The notes beneath the pieces were generated by a model, which was not told the DNA's origin, made no database searches, and was given only the letters and a program-made list of their open reading frames with translations. From contig JBEDUQ010000394.1 of assembly GCA_040414855.1 (NCBI GenBank), positions 1-18,456 of the forward strand: a DNA stretch of 18,456 nt, written 5' to 3'. How positions within the stretch are numbered: position 1 is the first letter of the stretch; every line of letters begins with the position of its first letter. This stretch comes from DASVXQ01 sp040414855. GTDB lineage: Bacteria > Actinomycetota > CALGFH01. Positions 6,273 to 13,755 of the stretch are shown here, piece by piece. The position numbers were made by a program, and so were the translations under genes.

Positions 6273-7304
6273 ATGTCATCCGCAGAAAGCACGGACGGCC
6301 GCGCCTCCCCGCTCGTGGCGTCGCGCGCGTCGCAGTGCATCGCGGTGGTTGTGTTCGACGGCGTCTCGCTCGGGATCATGTCGTTCGCGTTCGGCGTGTT
6401 CGACATGGCCGCACACTACGGCGCGCTGCCCGGCCTGGATGTGCGTCTGGTGTGCGGGGAGCCGGACGGCGCGCTCCTCGGCGGCGGCCTGTCCTTCCCC
6501 GTGCCCTACGACCTGGGCACGGTGCGCGAGGCGGATCTGATCATCGTGCCCAACTGGCGCGACCCGCACGAGGCGCCACCGGCGCCGCTGCTGGCGGCCA
6601 TGCGCGCGGCCCATGCCGCTGGGGCGCGGGTCGCCGGCCTGTGCTCGGGGGCATTCGTGCTGGCCGCGGCCGGGCTGCTGGACGGCCGTCCGGCGACGAC
6701 GCATTGGGCGGCCGCCGATCTGCTCGCCGGGATGTACCCGAAGGTGCGCGTGCGCGCCTCGGACCTCTACGTCGACGACGGTGACGTGCTCACCGCCGGT
6801 GGTGGCGCCGCCGGCATCGACCTCGGCCTGCACCTGCTGCGGAGCGACCACGGCGCCGAGGTCGCCAACCGCCTGGCGCGCTTCATGGTCATGCCGCCCC
6901 ACCGCGCCGGCGGGCAGTCCCAGTACATCGAGTCGCCGGTCCCCCAGCCCGACGAGGACGACCCGGTCGGCGAGGCGATGAGCTGGGCACTGGAGCACCT
7001 CGATCAAGTCTTGCCCGTGAACCTGCTCGCGCGCCGCGCTCGTATGAGCCGGCGCAACTTCGACCGCCGCTTCCGCGAGATCACCGGCACCGCGCCGGCG
7101 ACCTGGCTCACCCACCAGCGCGTGCTGCGCGCCCAGCGGCTGCTGGAGTCCACCTGCCTGCCCGTGGAGCAGATCGCGCGCGACTGCGGCTTCAGCTCGG
7201 CCGCGGCCCTACGCCCCCACTTCCGCCGCTTCGTCGGGATCGCGCCCGCGGCCTACCGGGGGGCGTTCTCCTCGGTGTCCGAAAATCTTCGCTTGCTGGC
7301 GTGA
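6273..7304 (+). CDS. GlxA/FtrA-type AraC-family regulator with DJ-1/PfpI domain
   Basis: A 343-residue regulator. Residues 22-205 form a DJ-1/PfpI (class I glutamine-amidotransferase-like) domain with the nucleophile-elbow block GLCSGAFVLAAAGLLDGR (Cys124) and the THW motif (143-145). Residues 240-330 carry the two AraC helix-turn-helix units: the first around LLARRARMSRRNFDRRF, the second around VEQIARDCGFSSAAALRPHFRR. The GIAPAAYR ending is typical. In the family the N-terminal domain is a ligand-sensing, usually non-enzymatic, module. The ATG at 6273 is preferred; the open frame upstream is antisense-like low complexity and overlaps the lipoprotein gene. The hydrolase-fold gene begins 97 bp downstream on the same strand and is the natural candidate target. 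The effector is unknown. Confidence 0.92.
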   Translation: MSSAESTDGRASPLVASRASQCIAVVVFDGVSLGIMSFAFGVFDMAAHYGALPGLDVRLVCGEPDGALLGGGLSFPVPYDLGTVREADLIIVPNWRDPHEAPPAPLLAAMRAAHAAGARVAGLCSGAFVLAAAGLLDGRPATTHWAAADLLAGMYPKVRVRASDLYVDDGDVLTAGGGAAGIDLGLHLLRSDHGAEVANRLARFMVMPPHRAGGQSQYIESPVPQPDEDDPVGEAMSWALEHLDQVLPVNLLARRARMSRRNFDRRFREITGTAPATWLTHQRVLRAQRLLESTCLPVEQIARDCGFSSAAALRPHFRRFVGIAPAAYRGAFSSVSENLRLLA

Positions 7305-7312
7305 TCCCTGCT

Positions 7313-7379
7313 TTCGGGCGCCTGGGCATCCCGGAATGATCACTGCACAACCGCAGCACGGGCGCCCGAACGGCGCCCG
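7313..7379 (+). promoter_or_regulatory. 10-bp inverted repeat with a duplicated 3' arm before the hydrolase-fold gene
   Basis: TTCGGGCGCC (7313-7322) pairs perfectly with GGCGCCCGAA (7361-7370). The core GGCGCCCG recurs at 7372-7379, so the upstream arm can pair with either downstream copy. The second copy ends 11 nt before the AGGAGG at 7391-7396. It could be a terminator for the upstream gene, an mRNA switch, or an operator. Confidence 0.4.
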
Positions 7380-7401
7380 CCTGGCGTCCGAGGAGGACCG
7401 C

Positions 7402-8535
7402 GTGAGTGACGACGTGCAGGAGATCCGCCCGTTCCGGATCGATGTCCCCCAGGCCGACCTGGACGACCTGCGGGAGCGGCTGCACCGCACCCGCTGGGGC
7501 AGCGAGGTCCCCGGACAGGGCTGGACACGCGGCGTCCCCGTCGACTACCTCCAGCAGCTCGCCGCCTACTGGGCCGACGGCTACGACTGGCGCAAGCAGG
7601 AGGCCAGGCTCAACCAATACCCCCAGTTCACCAACGAGATCTTCGGGCAGCCCATCCACTTCGCGCACGTCCGTTCGACCAACGACGACGCCACGCCGCT
7701 GCTGCTCATGCACGACTGGCCTGCCTCGTTTGCGGTGTTCGTGGAGGTGATCGAGCCGCTGGCGCGGGACTTCCACGTGGTCGTCGCCAACGTCCCTGGC
7801 GTGGCCTTCTCCGGCCCACTGCGCGCCACGGGCTGGAACACTGGCAAGATCGCCGGCGCCTTCGTGGAGCTGATGGCCCGGCTCGGCTATGCCCGCTACG
7901 GCGTGCAGGGCCAGGGCGGCGGCGCCTGGTACGCGATCGAGATGGGCCGCCAGGCACCCGAGCGGATCATCGGCGCGCACACCAACGGCCTGATCGTCTT
8001 CCCGTCCGACGACCCCAACGACCTGGCCGGCCTGACCGAGCCCGAGCAGGAGCGACTGGCCAGGCTGCAGCACTTCCGCGACGACATGCTCGGCTTCAAC
8101 ATCCTGCAATCGACCCGCCCGCATACCCTCGCCCACGCCCTGACCGACTCCCCAGCCGGGCAGCTCGCCTGGATCGTCGAGAAGTTCAAGGAGTGGACCG
8201 ACGCGGCCGCCGAGCTGCCCGAGGACGCCGTCGACCGCGACCACCTGCTGACCAACGTCAGCCTGTACTGGTTCACGCGCACCGCCGGATCCTCGGCCAA
8301 CCTGTACTACGAGGCCGCGCATGACGCCGCCGCCTGGGCGCCCAAGCAGCGGGGCACCGTCCCCACCGGTGTCGCCGTGGCGCTCAGCACCGACATCGCC
8401 GTGCGCCGTTTCGCCGAGCGCGACAGCAACGTCACCTACTGGAGCGAGCTGGAGCGCGGCGGCAACTTCCTGCCGCTCGAGCAGCCGGAGCTGTTCGTGG
8501 AGGACGTCCGCAAGTTCTTCGACACCCTGCGCTGA
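7402..8535 (+). CDS. epoxide hydrolase-fold protein lacking canonical catalytic residues
   Basis: A 377-residue homologue of microsomal-type epoxide hydrolases, with the N-terminal EHN domain (FRIDVPQADLDDLRERL... from about residue 11) before the alpha/beta-hydrolase fold. The GTG at 7402 is chosen because AGGAGG lies 5 nt upstream; an ATG at 7336 lacks such a site. The framework is intact, including the cap block SLYWFTRTAGSSANLYYE and the ending ELFVEDVRKFF. The active site is not. HGWPG reads HDWPA (104-108). The nucleophile block QGGDWG reads QGQGGG, placing Gly172 where Asp is expected. The final GGHF reads GGNF (Asn355 for His). The cap tyrosines remain. Epoxide hydrolysis by the usual covalent mechanism therefore looks impossible; ligand binding or a different chemistry is inferred. 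No frameshift or stop is present. Confidence 0.88.
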   Translation: MSDDVQEIRPFRIDVPQADLDDLRERLHRTRWGSEVPGQGWTRGVPVDYLQQLAAYWADGYDWRKQEARLNQYPQFTNEIFGQPIHFAHVRSTNDDATPLLLMHDWPASFAVFVEVIEPLARDFHVVVANVPGVAFSGPLRATGWNTGKIAGAFVELMARLGYARYGVQGQGGGAWYAIEMGRQAPERIIGAHTNGLIVFPSDDPNDLAGLTEPEQERLARLQHFRDDMLGFNILQSTRPHTLAHALTDSPAGQLAWIVEKFKEWTDAAAELPEDAVDRDHLLTNVSLYWFTRTAGSSANLYYEAAHDAAAWAPKQRGTVPTGVAVALSTDIAVRRFAERDSNVTYWSELERGGNFLPLEQPELFVEDVRKFFDTLR

Positions 8536-8539
8536 GCCG

Positions 8540-8571
8540 GGCGGGCGGCCCAGGATGGCGGCGCGCCCGCC
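8540..8571. terminator. GC-rich hairpin between convergent genes
   Basis: GGCGGGCG (8540-8547) and CGCCCGCC (8564-8571) form a perfect 8-bp stem with a 16-nt loop, 5 nt past the hydrolase-fold stop and before the VOC gene's stop on the other strand. There is no T-tract; a bidirectional terminator is plausible. Confidence 0.45.
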
Positions 8572-8595
8572 AACGGCCTCCCCTGACGAGGTCTA

Positions 8596-8961
8596 TCAGC
8601 TGGGCTCGGGAGCGGACGAGTCGTTCTGCCAGAGGCCGAACTCGTTGCCCGCGGGGTCCTTGCAGACCGAGAACCAGCCCATGCGCGGCACCGGGCCCGG
8701 CTGGTTCGCGTCGCCGCCGAGCTCCTTCACGCGTGCGACGCCGGAGTTGATGTCGTCCACGTCGAAATAGGTGCGGATCCCATGCTTGCCAGGCTCCATG
8801 TTCGTGACCGCCACGCCCGTCTGGTCGCTGATTCGGGCTACGTGGTACTCGAACGGGCCCGGGAAGGCCTCGAACTGCCACCCGAACAGCGAACCCCAGA
8901 ACTGGTCCCCGCTCGTGGTGTCGTCCGCCGGGATCTCGAAGTGCACCGGCCGTCCAGGCAT
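8596..8961 (-). CDS. VOC-superfamily (glyoxalase/bleomycin-resistance-like) protein
   Basis: A 121-residue single-unit vicinal-oxygen-chelate protein with two beta-alpha-beta-beta-beta modules. It opens with PVHFEIPADD and a WGSLFGWQFE block, has a second module starting IRTYFDVDDINSGVARVKELGG, and ends DPAGNEFGLWQ, the usual C-terminal metal-binding block with its Glu. The ATG at 8959-8961 has AGAGGGGGG 4 nt upstream; a longer start at 9015 would add 18 Pro/Glu-rich residues. It converges on the hydrolase-fold gene and is divergent from the exporter operon. Members include glyoxalases, dioxygenases and drug-binding resistance proteins; nothing here selects among them. Confidence 0.88.
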   Translation of the reverse strand: MPGRPVHFEIPADDTTSGDQFWGSLFGWQFEAFPGPFEYHVARISDQTGVAVTNMEPGKHGIRTYFDVDDINSGVARVKELGGDANQPGPVPRMGWFSVCKDPAGNEFGLWQNDSSAPEPS

Positions 8962-9121
8962 AGCGCCCCCCTCTTCGAGCGTCTTCGGCGGAGGCCGTGG
9001 CTCCGCCGCAGCCACTCAATATAGACCGGTCCGAGGGCGCGGCGCCGTTGACCGATGAGTTTCCACCTGGTCCCCGGTATGTACGAGTGAGCGAACGCGA
9101 ACTCGCGGACCGGGAGGCCAG

Positions 9122-10576
9122 ATGGAACACAACCGAGCACGGGCATCCTCGACGCCGGCGCAGCGCTGGGTGCTGGCGCTGACCTCGCTGGCGTCGTTGA
9201 TGGTGATGCTGGACACCATGGTGGTCACCACCGCCCTGACGACTATCCGCCAGCACCTCGGCGCCTCGATCGAGGAGCTGGAGTGGACCGTCAACGCGTA
9301 CACCCTCAGCTTCGCGGTGCTGCTCATGACGGCCGCGGCGCTGGGCGACCGCTTCGGCCGCCGGCGCCTGCTCGTCATCGGGATCGGGCTGTTCACCGTG
9401 GCGTCGGCCGCGTGCGCGCTGGCGCCGGGCGTCGGCTGGCTGATCGCCGCGCGGGCTGTCCAGGGGGCGGGCTCGGCGATGACGATGCCGCACGCGCTGG
9501 CGCTGCTGAGTGCGGCCTTCCCGCCGGCTCGGCGGGCGAGGGCGCTGGGGCTTTTCGCCAGCGTGACCGGCCTGGCCACGCTCGGCGGACCGATGGTGGG
9601 CGGCGCGGTCACCCAGGGCCTGGCGTGGCAGTGGATCTTCTGGCTCAACGTCCCAATCGGGCTGCTGCTGATCCCGCTGGTCCGAACCAGGATCGAGGAG
9701 AGCTTCGGGACCGACACCAGCCTGGACTTCGGCGGCCTGGCGCTGGTCACCGGCGGCGCTCTGGGCCTGGTGTTTGGGCTGGTGCGCGGCAACGCGGCCG
9801 GCTGGGCGAGCGCCGAGGTGGTCGCGTCGTTGGGAGCCGGCGCGCTGCTGACCGTGGCGTTCGTGGCCTGGGAGTTCCGTGCCCGCGAGCCGATGCTACC
9901 GATGTGGTTCTTCCGCTCGCGCGCGTTCTCGTCAGGGAACGCGGCCAGCTTCCTGCTCGTCGGGTCGATCTTCGGGGTGGCGTTCTTCTTCGCGCAGTTC
10001 CTGCAGACGGTCATGCACAACGGGCCGCTGGCGGCCGGGCTCCGCCTGGCCCCATGGACCGTCACGCTGTTCTTGGTCGCGCCGATCGCCGGCGCCCTGG
10101 TCAACCGCGTCGGCGAGCGGCCGCTGGTCGTCGGTGGGCTGCTCCTGCAGGCAGCGGGGTTCGGCTGGGTCGCGCTAATCGCCAGCCCGGGAGTCGCCTA
10201 CCCCGCGCTGATCCCCCCGATGATCCTGGCCGGCTGCGGGGTTTCGATGGCGATGCCTGCCGCTCAGAACGCCGTCATCGGCTCGGTGCCGCGCGGCGCG
10301 ATCGGCAAGGCGTCCGGCACCTTCAACACGCTCCGCCAGCTGGGCGGCACCTTCGGGATCGTGATCCTCGCCGCGGTCTTCGCCGGCACCGGCGGCTACA
10401 CCTCCGCGCAGGCGTTCAGCGATGGGTTCGCGGCCGCGATCGGGGTCGGCGCGGGGCTTTCGCTGGCGGCGGCGGTCGCGGGCCTGTGGACGCCCGGACG
10501 GCGCGCGGCCAGCGTGCAGCAGGCCGCGCCGGCGGAGCAGCCGGCGACGGAGCTGCAGGCGGTGGGCGGAGAATGA
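9122..10576 (+). CDS. DHA2-type (EmrB/QacA) MFS drug exporter
   Basis: A 484-residue integral membrane protein with a 14-segment hydrophobic pattern, the size of the DHA2 proton-drug antiporter family. Segment 1 carries MLDTMVVTTAL, the family's TM1 aspartate motif. The loop LGDRFGRRRLLVIG is MFS motif A, and GPMVGGAVTQGLAWQWIFWL is the antiporter motif C. GGGAGG lies 5 nt before the ATG. It heads an operon: the sigma-factor frame opens by ATGA overlap at its stop, and a metal-binding protein follows. A TTGACC at 9048-9053 could be its -35 element, but no good -10 is seen. The substrate is probably an amphipathic or cationic toxic compound, inferred from the family. Confidence 0.92.
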   Translation: MEHNRARASSTPAQRWVLALTSLASLMVMLDTMVVTTALTTIRQHLGASIEELEWTVNAYTLSFAVLLMTAAALGDRFGRRRLLVIGIGLFTVASAACALAPGVGWLIAARAVQGAGSAMTMPHALALLSAAFPPARRARALGLFASVTGLATLGGPMVGGAVTQGLAWQWIFWLNVPIGLLLIPLVRTRIEESFGTDTSLDFGGLALVTGGALGLVFGLVRGNAAGWASAEVVASLGAGALLTVAFVAWEFRAREPMLPMWFFRSRAFSSGNAASFLLVGSIFGVAFFFAQFLQTVMHNGPLAAGLRLAPWTVTLFLVAPIAGALVNRVGERPLVVGGLLLQAAGFGWVALIASPGVAYPALIPPMILAGCGVSMAMPAAQNAVIGSVPRGAIGKASGTFNTLRQLGGTFGIVILAAVFAGTGGYTSAQAFSDGFAAAIGVGAGLSLAAAVAGLWTPGRRAASVQQAAPAEQPATELQAVGGE

Positions 10577-10623
10577 GCGTCCAGGTGGTCCGGCCCAGGC
10601 CAGCGGTGGGAGGGAAGGTGACC

Positions 10624-11613
10624 ATGCCAGCGGGCGAGGAGTTCGCGAACCGGACGGACCCATTCCGCCACGAGCTGCTGGCGCACTGCTACCGGATGCT
10701 CGGGTCCGTGCACGACGCCGAGGACCTGGTCCAGGAGACACTGCTGCGCGCCTGGCGCTCTTACGGCGAGTTCGACGACCGCAGGGCTTCGCTGCGGACC
10801 TGGCTGTACCGGATCGCCACCAACGCCTGCCTGACCGCTCTGGAGCAGCGTGCCCGCCGCGCCCTCCCCTCGAACCTCGCCGCCGCCGCCCCCGAGGGCG
10901 AGTGGCCGCTGCGCGACCCGACGCACGAGGTGCCCTGGCTGGAGCCGATCCCGGACGCGCTGCTCGAGGCGCCCGGGGATCCGGCCGCGATCGTCGTCTC
11001 GCGCGGCAGCGTCCGCCTGGCGCTGATCGCCGCGCTCCAGCACCTGCCCGCCAGGCAGCGCGCCGTCCTGATCCTGCGGGACGTCCTCGCATGGCGGGCG
11101 GCGGAGGTCGCGGAGCTGCTGGGCACCACGACCGTCTCGGTCAACAGCGCGCTGCAACGCGCCAGGGCTCAGCTCGCCGAGGTGACGCCGGTCGAGGAGC
11201 AGATCGCCGAGCCGGGGGAGGCCGACCAGCGCGAGCTGCTCGACCGGTACGTCGAGGCCTTCGTCAACGCCGACGTGATTGCCATCACCAGTCTGCTTCG
11301 CTCCGACGTCGAGCTGGAAATGCCGCCGTACCTGAGCTGGTTCCGTGGTCGCGACGCCGTCCGGTCGTTCCTGGCCGGCAGGCTCACCGTGGCCCCCGGC
11401 CAGCGGCGGATGCTCCCCGCCAGCGCCAACGGCCAGCCCGCCGCCGCGGCATACCTGCGCGGCGAGGACGGCGTCCACCACGCGCACTCCATCCAGGTAA
11501 TCACCGTGACCGGCTCGGGTATCGCCCGTATCGTGGCGTTCCTGGACCAGCGGCTGTTCCCGGTCTTCGGCCTGCCGCTCCGGTTGGCGGCCGGCGCGAC
11601 GCCGGGGCGATGA
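10624..11613 (+). CDS. sigma-70 factor, TIGR02960-type, with C-terminal SnoaL domain
   Basis: A 329-residue extracytoplasmic-function-like sigma factor. Region 2 spans about 13-78 (ELLAHCYRMLGSVHDAEDLV... then TWLYRIATNACL). A linker holds the WLEPIPD motif (105-111) seen in this type. Region 4 (about 130-185) includes LPARQRAVLILRDVLAWRAAEVAELL. An NTF2/SnoaL-like domain follows (about 203-315). In related factors the SnoaL tail modulates activity in place of a separate anti-sigma factor, and none is encoded nearby. The ATG at 10624 is preferred, with AAGG 5 nt upstream. GTG 10618 (GGGAGG 4 nt upstream) and the ATG at 10573, which overlaps the exporter stop as ATGA, are in-frame alternatives. 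It likely controls its own operon; no target promoter was identified. Confidence 0.9.
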   Translation: MPAGEEFANRTDPFRHELLAHCYRMLGSVHDAEDLVQETLLRAWRSYGEFDDRRASLRTWLYRIATNACLTALEQRARRALPSNLAAAAPEGEWPLRDPTHEVPWLEPIPDALLEAPGDPAAIVVSRGSVRLALIAALQHLPARQRAVLILRDVLAWRAAEVAELLGTTTVSVNSALQRARAQLAEVTPVEEQIAEPGEADQRELLDRYVEAFVNADVIAITSLLRSDVELEMPPYLSWFRGRDAVRSFLAGRLTVAPGQRRMLPASANGQPAAAAYLRGEDGVHHAHSIQVITVTGSGIARIVAFLDQRLFPVFGLPLRLAAGATPGR

Positions 11614-12203
11614 CGAGGTCAGGAGCGGCGGCTCGCCAGGTCGGCGGGGTCGAGCTGCTGGAGCGCGCGATCGCCTACGCGCTGGGCGCCGTCCAGGGCG
11701 TCACCCCGTCGCTGCTGGAGGTCCCGACGCCCTGCCGGGGCTGGGACCTGCGGGGGCTCCTCGACCACGTCGACGACTCCCTCGCCGCGCTTCACGAGGG
11801 CCTCGGTGGCCACCGCGTCGGTCCTGACCCAGCCCACGACGAGCATTTGGCTGGCGACCCCGCGCGGCGGTTCCGCGACCGTGCCCGACGGCTGCTGGGA
11901 GCGCTGACCAGGGCGGACGGTCAGGACCGGGTGGTGGCCGTCGCCGACCTGCCGCTGGCCGCCAGCGTGCTTGCGAGCGCCGGCGCCATCGAGATCGCCG
12001 TGCACGGATGGGATATCTCCTGGGCCTGCGGGCTCCACCGGCCGGTCCCCGACGGGCTGGCGGTCGAGCTGCTACCGTTCTGCCAGCTGCTGGTCGCCAA
12101 CAGTGGCCGCGGCGGCCAGTTTGCCGCCCCGGTAACGGTCCCCACCCTGGCCGGGCCTAGCGAGCGACTGATCGCCTACCTCGGCCGCGACCCAGGGAGC
12201 TGA
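11610..12203 (+). CDS. TIGR03086-type DinB/mycothiol maleylpyruvate isomerase-like protein
   Basis: A 197-residue four-helix-bundle protein of the DinB/mycothiol-dependent-isomerase superfamily. The signature TPCRGWDLRGLLDHVDDSL (His53) and EIAVHGWDISWA (Glu128, His132) supply the expected metal ligands. It starts by ATGA overlap with the sigma-factor stop, so it is translationally coupled and the third gene of the exporter operon. Superfamily members bind a divalent metal and many act as thiol-dependent transferases using mycothiol in Actinobacteria, fitting a detoxification role beside an exporter. The specific reaction is unknown. Confidence 0.88.
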   Translation: MTRSGAAARQVGGVELLERAIAYALGAVQGVTPSLLEVPTPCRGWDLRGLLDHVDDSLAALHEGLGGHRVGPDPAHDEHLAGDPARRFRDRARRLLGALTRADGQDRVVAVADLPLAASVLASAGAIEIAVHGWDISWACGLHRPVPDGLAVELLPFCQLLVANSGRGGQFAAPVTVPTLAGPSERLIAYLGRDPGS

Positions 12204-12289
12204 CCAGCGCCGGCTCCGCAACGGGATCCGCAGTTGTAGAGGCCCCCTGCACTCCCCGCCGGCCGTCCGGGCCCGTCGCCGGATTGTTC

Positions 12290-12295
12290 TACTAT
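12290..12295 (+). promoter_or_regulatory. candidate -10 element for the second exporter
   Basis: TACTAT stands in the 112-bp gap before the second MFS gene, in a small A/T-rich patch, about 20 bp upstream of its GTG. The -35 region is not convincing. The preceding operon has no clear terminator, so read-through is also possible. Confidence 0.4.
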
Positions 12296-12315
12296 GTCCT
12301 GGTGAGGACCGACCG

Positions 12316-13746
12316 GTGAGCGCCCGCGCCGCGGGTGGCGTGGGGAGGGCCGCCGCGCGGCGGACTCGGGGGCTGGTCAGGACCCTCCTGTTCATCGCGC
12401 TGGTGGTGCCGGCGATCGGGAGCCTCGGCGCGCCGCTGATCACCAGCGCGGCCACGACCTACCGGGTGTCGCTGGCGGCGGCGCAGTGGACCCTGACGAT
12501 CACGCTGCTGTCCGGCGCGGTCGCGATCCCGCTGCTGGGCCGGCTCGGCGACGGGCCACGGCGGCGGACCACGGTGCTGTTCACGCTGGCCGTCGTGGTC
12601 GCGGGGAGCGTGGGCACGGTCGTCCCCGGGCCGTTCTGGCTGCTGCTGGCCGCGCGGGCGGCCCAGGGCGTGGGACTCGGGCTGACGGCGATGATGATCG
12701 CCACCGCCCGCGACCACCTGGGCGAGCGCGCGCCCGGGGTCATCGCGATGGTGTCGGTGGCCTCGACCGCGGGGGTGGGCGTGGGCTACCCGGTGGCGGG
12801 ACTGCTCGCCGAGCTCGCCGGGATCCGGGCGGCCTACTCCCTCGGCATGGTCGTCACCGCCGCCGCGCTGACCGCGGCCCTGCTGGTCCTGCCCGCCGAC
12901 GACCCGGGCAAGGTCGGCCGGCCGGTCGACTGGACCGGCGTTGGGCTGCTCAGCGGCGGCCTGGTCGCCCTGCTGCTGGTGACCGGCGACACCTCCCTGT
13001 GGACCAGCCACCCGGTGGTGGCCGTCCTGGTGCTCGCGGCGGGCGTCGCCATCGTGTCCGGCTGGGCGGCGATCGAGCTGCGCACGGCGAGCCCGCTGGT
13101 GGACCTGAGCGCGCTCCGGCACCCCGCCGTGGCCGGCGCGAACCTGGTCATGGGCACCGGCGGGATCGGCATGTACCTGTTACTGACGCTGATCACCCGT
13201 TACGCGCAGACCCCGCGGGGCGCCGGCTACGGCTACGGGCTGTCCACCTTCGAGGCCGGCCTCGTGCTGGTGCCGTACTCCGTGCTCGGGTTCCTCGCCG
13301 GCCGGATCGTTCCCCGGCTGCGCCAGACCGTGGGCCCGTTCCGCACGCTCGCCGCCGCGGGCGGCATCGTCGTGGCGGCCTTCCTGCTGTTCGCGACGGC
13401 CCGGGTCACGCTCGCCGGCTCGGTGGTCGCCATGTCCGTCCTGGGACTCGGCGTCGCCGCCTTCTCGGCCGCCATGCCACAGGCCATCCTCGAGGTCACC
13501 CCGGGCACCGAGACGGCCAGCGCCATGGGACTCAACCAGGTCGTCCGCGCCGTGGGCTTCTCGATCGGCAGCGCGACCGGCGGCCTGATCCTGGCCGCCA
13601 ACACCCCAACGAGCCAGTTGCTGCCGACCAGCGGCGGCTACACCACCGCGGCCCTGGCCGGCGCCGCCATCGCCAGCGTCAGCATCGCCATCGCGGCGGC
13701 CACCGGAGCCCGCCAACGGCGCCTCGCCTTCGAGTCGCAGTCCTGA
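12316..13746 (+). CDS. MFS transporter, DHA2-like
   Basis: A 476-residue multi-pass membrane protein with about 14 hydrophobic segments. It keeps an MFS motif-A-like loop, LGRLGDGPRRRTTVLF, and a motif-C-like segment, STAGVGVGYPVAGLLAELAG. It lacks the DHA2 TM1 Asp motif seen in the first exporter: TM1 reads FIALVVPAIGSLGAPLI. The two are therefore not recent duplicates and probably differ in substrate. The start is GTG at 12316 with GAGGA 7 nt upstream. It converges on the large LuxR/ATPase gene with only 9 bp between the two stop codons, so transcripts may overlap. Its substrate is not predictable. Confidence 0.88.
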   Translation: MSARAAGGVGRAAARRTRGLVRTLLFIALVVPAIGSLGAPLITSAATTYRVSLAAAQWTLTITLLSGAVAIPLLGRLGDGPRRRTTVLFTLAVVVAGSVGTVVPGPFWLLLAARAAQGVGLGLTAMMIATARDHLGERAPGVIAMVSVASTAGVGVGYPVAGLLAELAGIRAAYSLGMVVTAAALTAALLVLPADDPGKVGRPVDWTGVGLLSGGLVALLLVTGDTSLWTSHPVVAVLVLAAGVAIVSGWAAIELRTASPLVDLSALRHPAVAGANLVMGTGGIGMYLLLTLITRYAQTPRGAGYGYGLSTFEAGLVLVPYSVLGFLAGRIVPRLRQTVGPFRTLAAAGGIVVAAFLLFATARVTLAGSVVAMSVLGLGVAAFSAAMPQAILEVTPGTETASAMGLNQVVRAVGFSIGSATGGLILAANTPTSQLLPTSGGYTTAALAGAAIASVSIAIAAATGARQRRLAFESQS

Positions 13747-13755
13747 CGCAACGCC

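Noticed and set aside
12294..12319. Tiny ORFs (3 and 5 codons) just before the second exporter, the latter ending as GTGA over its start
   Set aside because: They are too short to distinguish from chance; the exporter's own SD explains its start.
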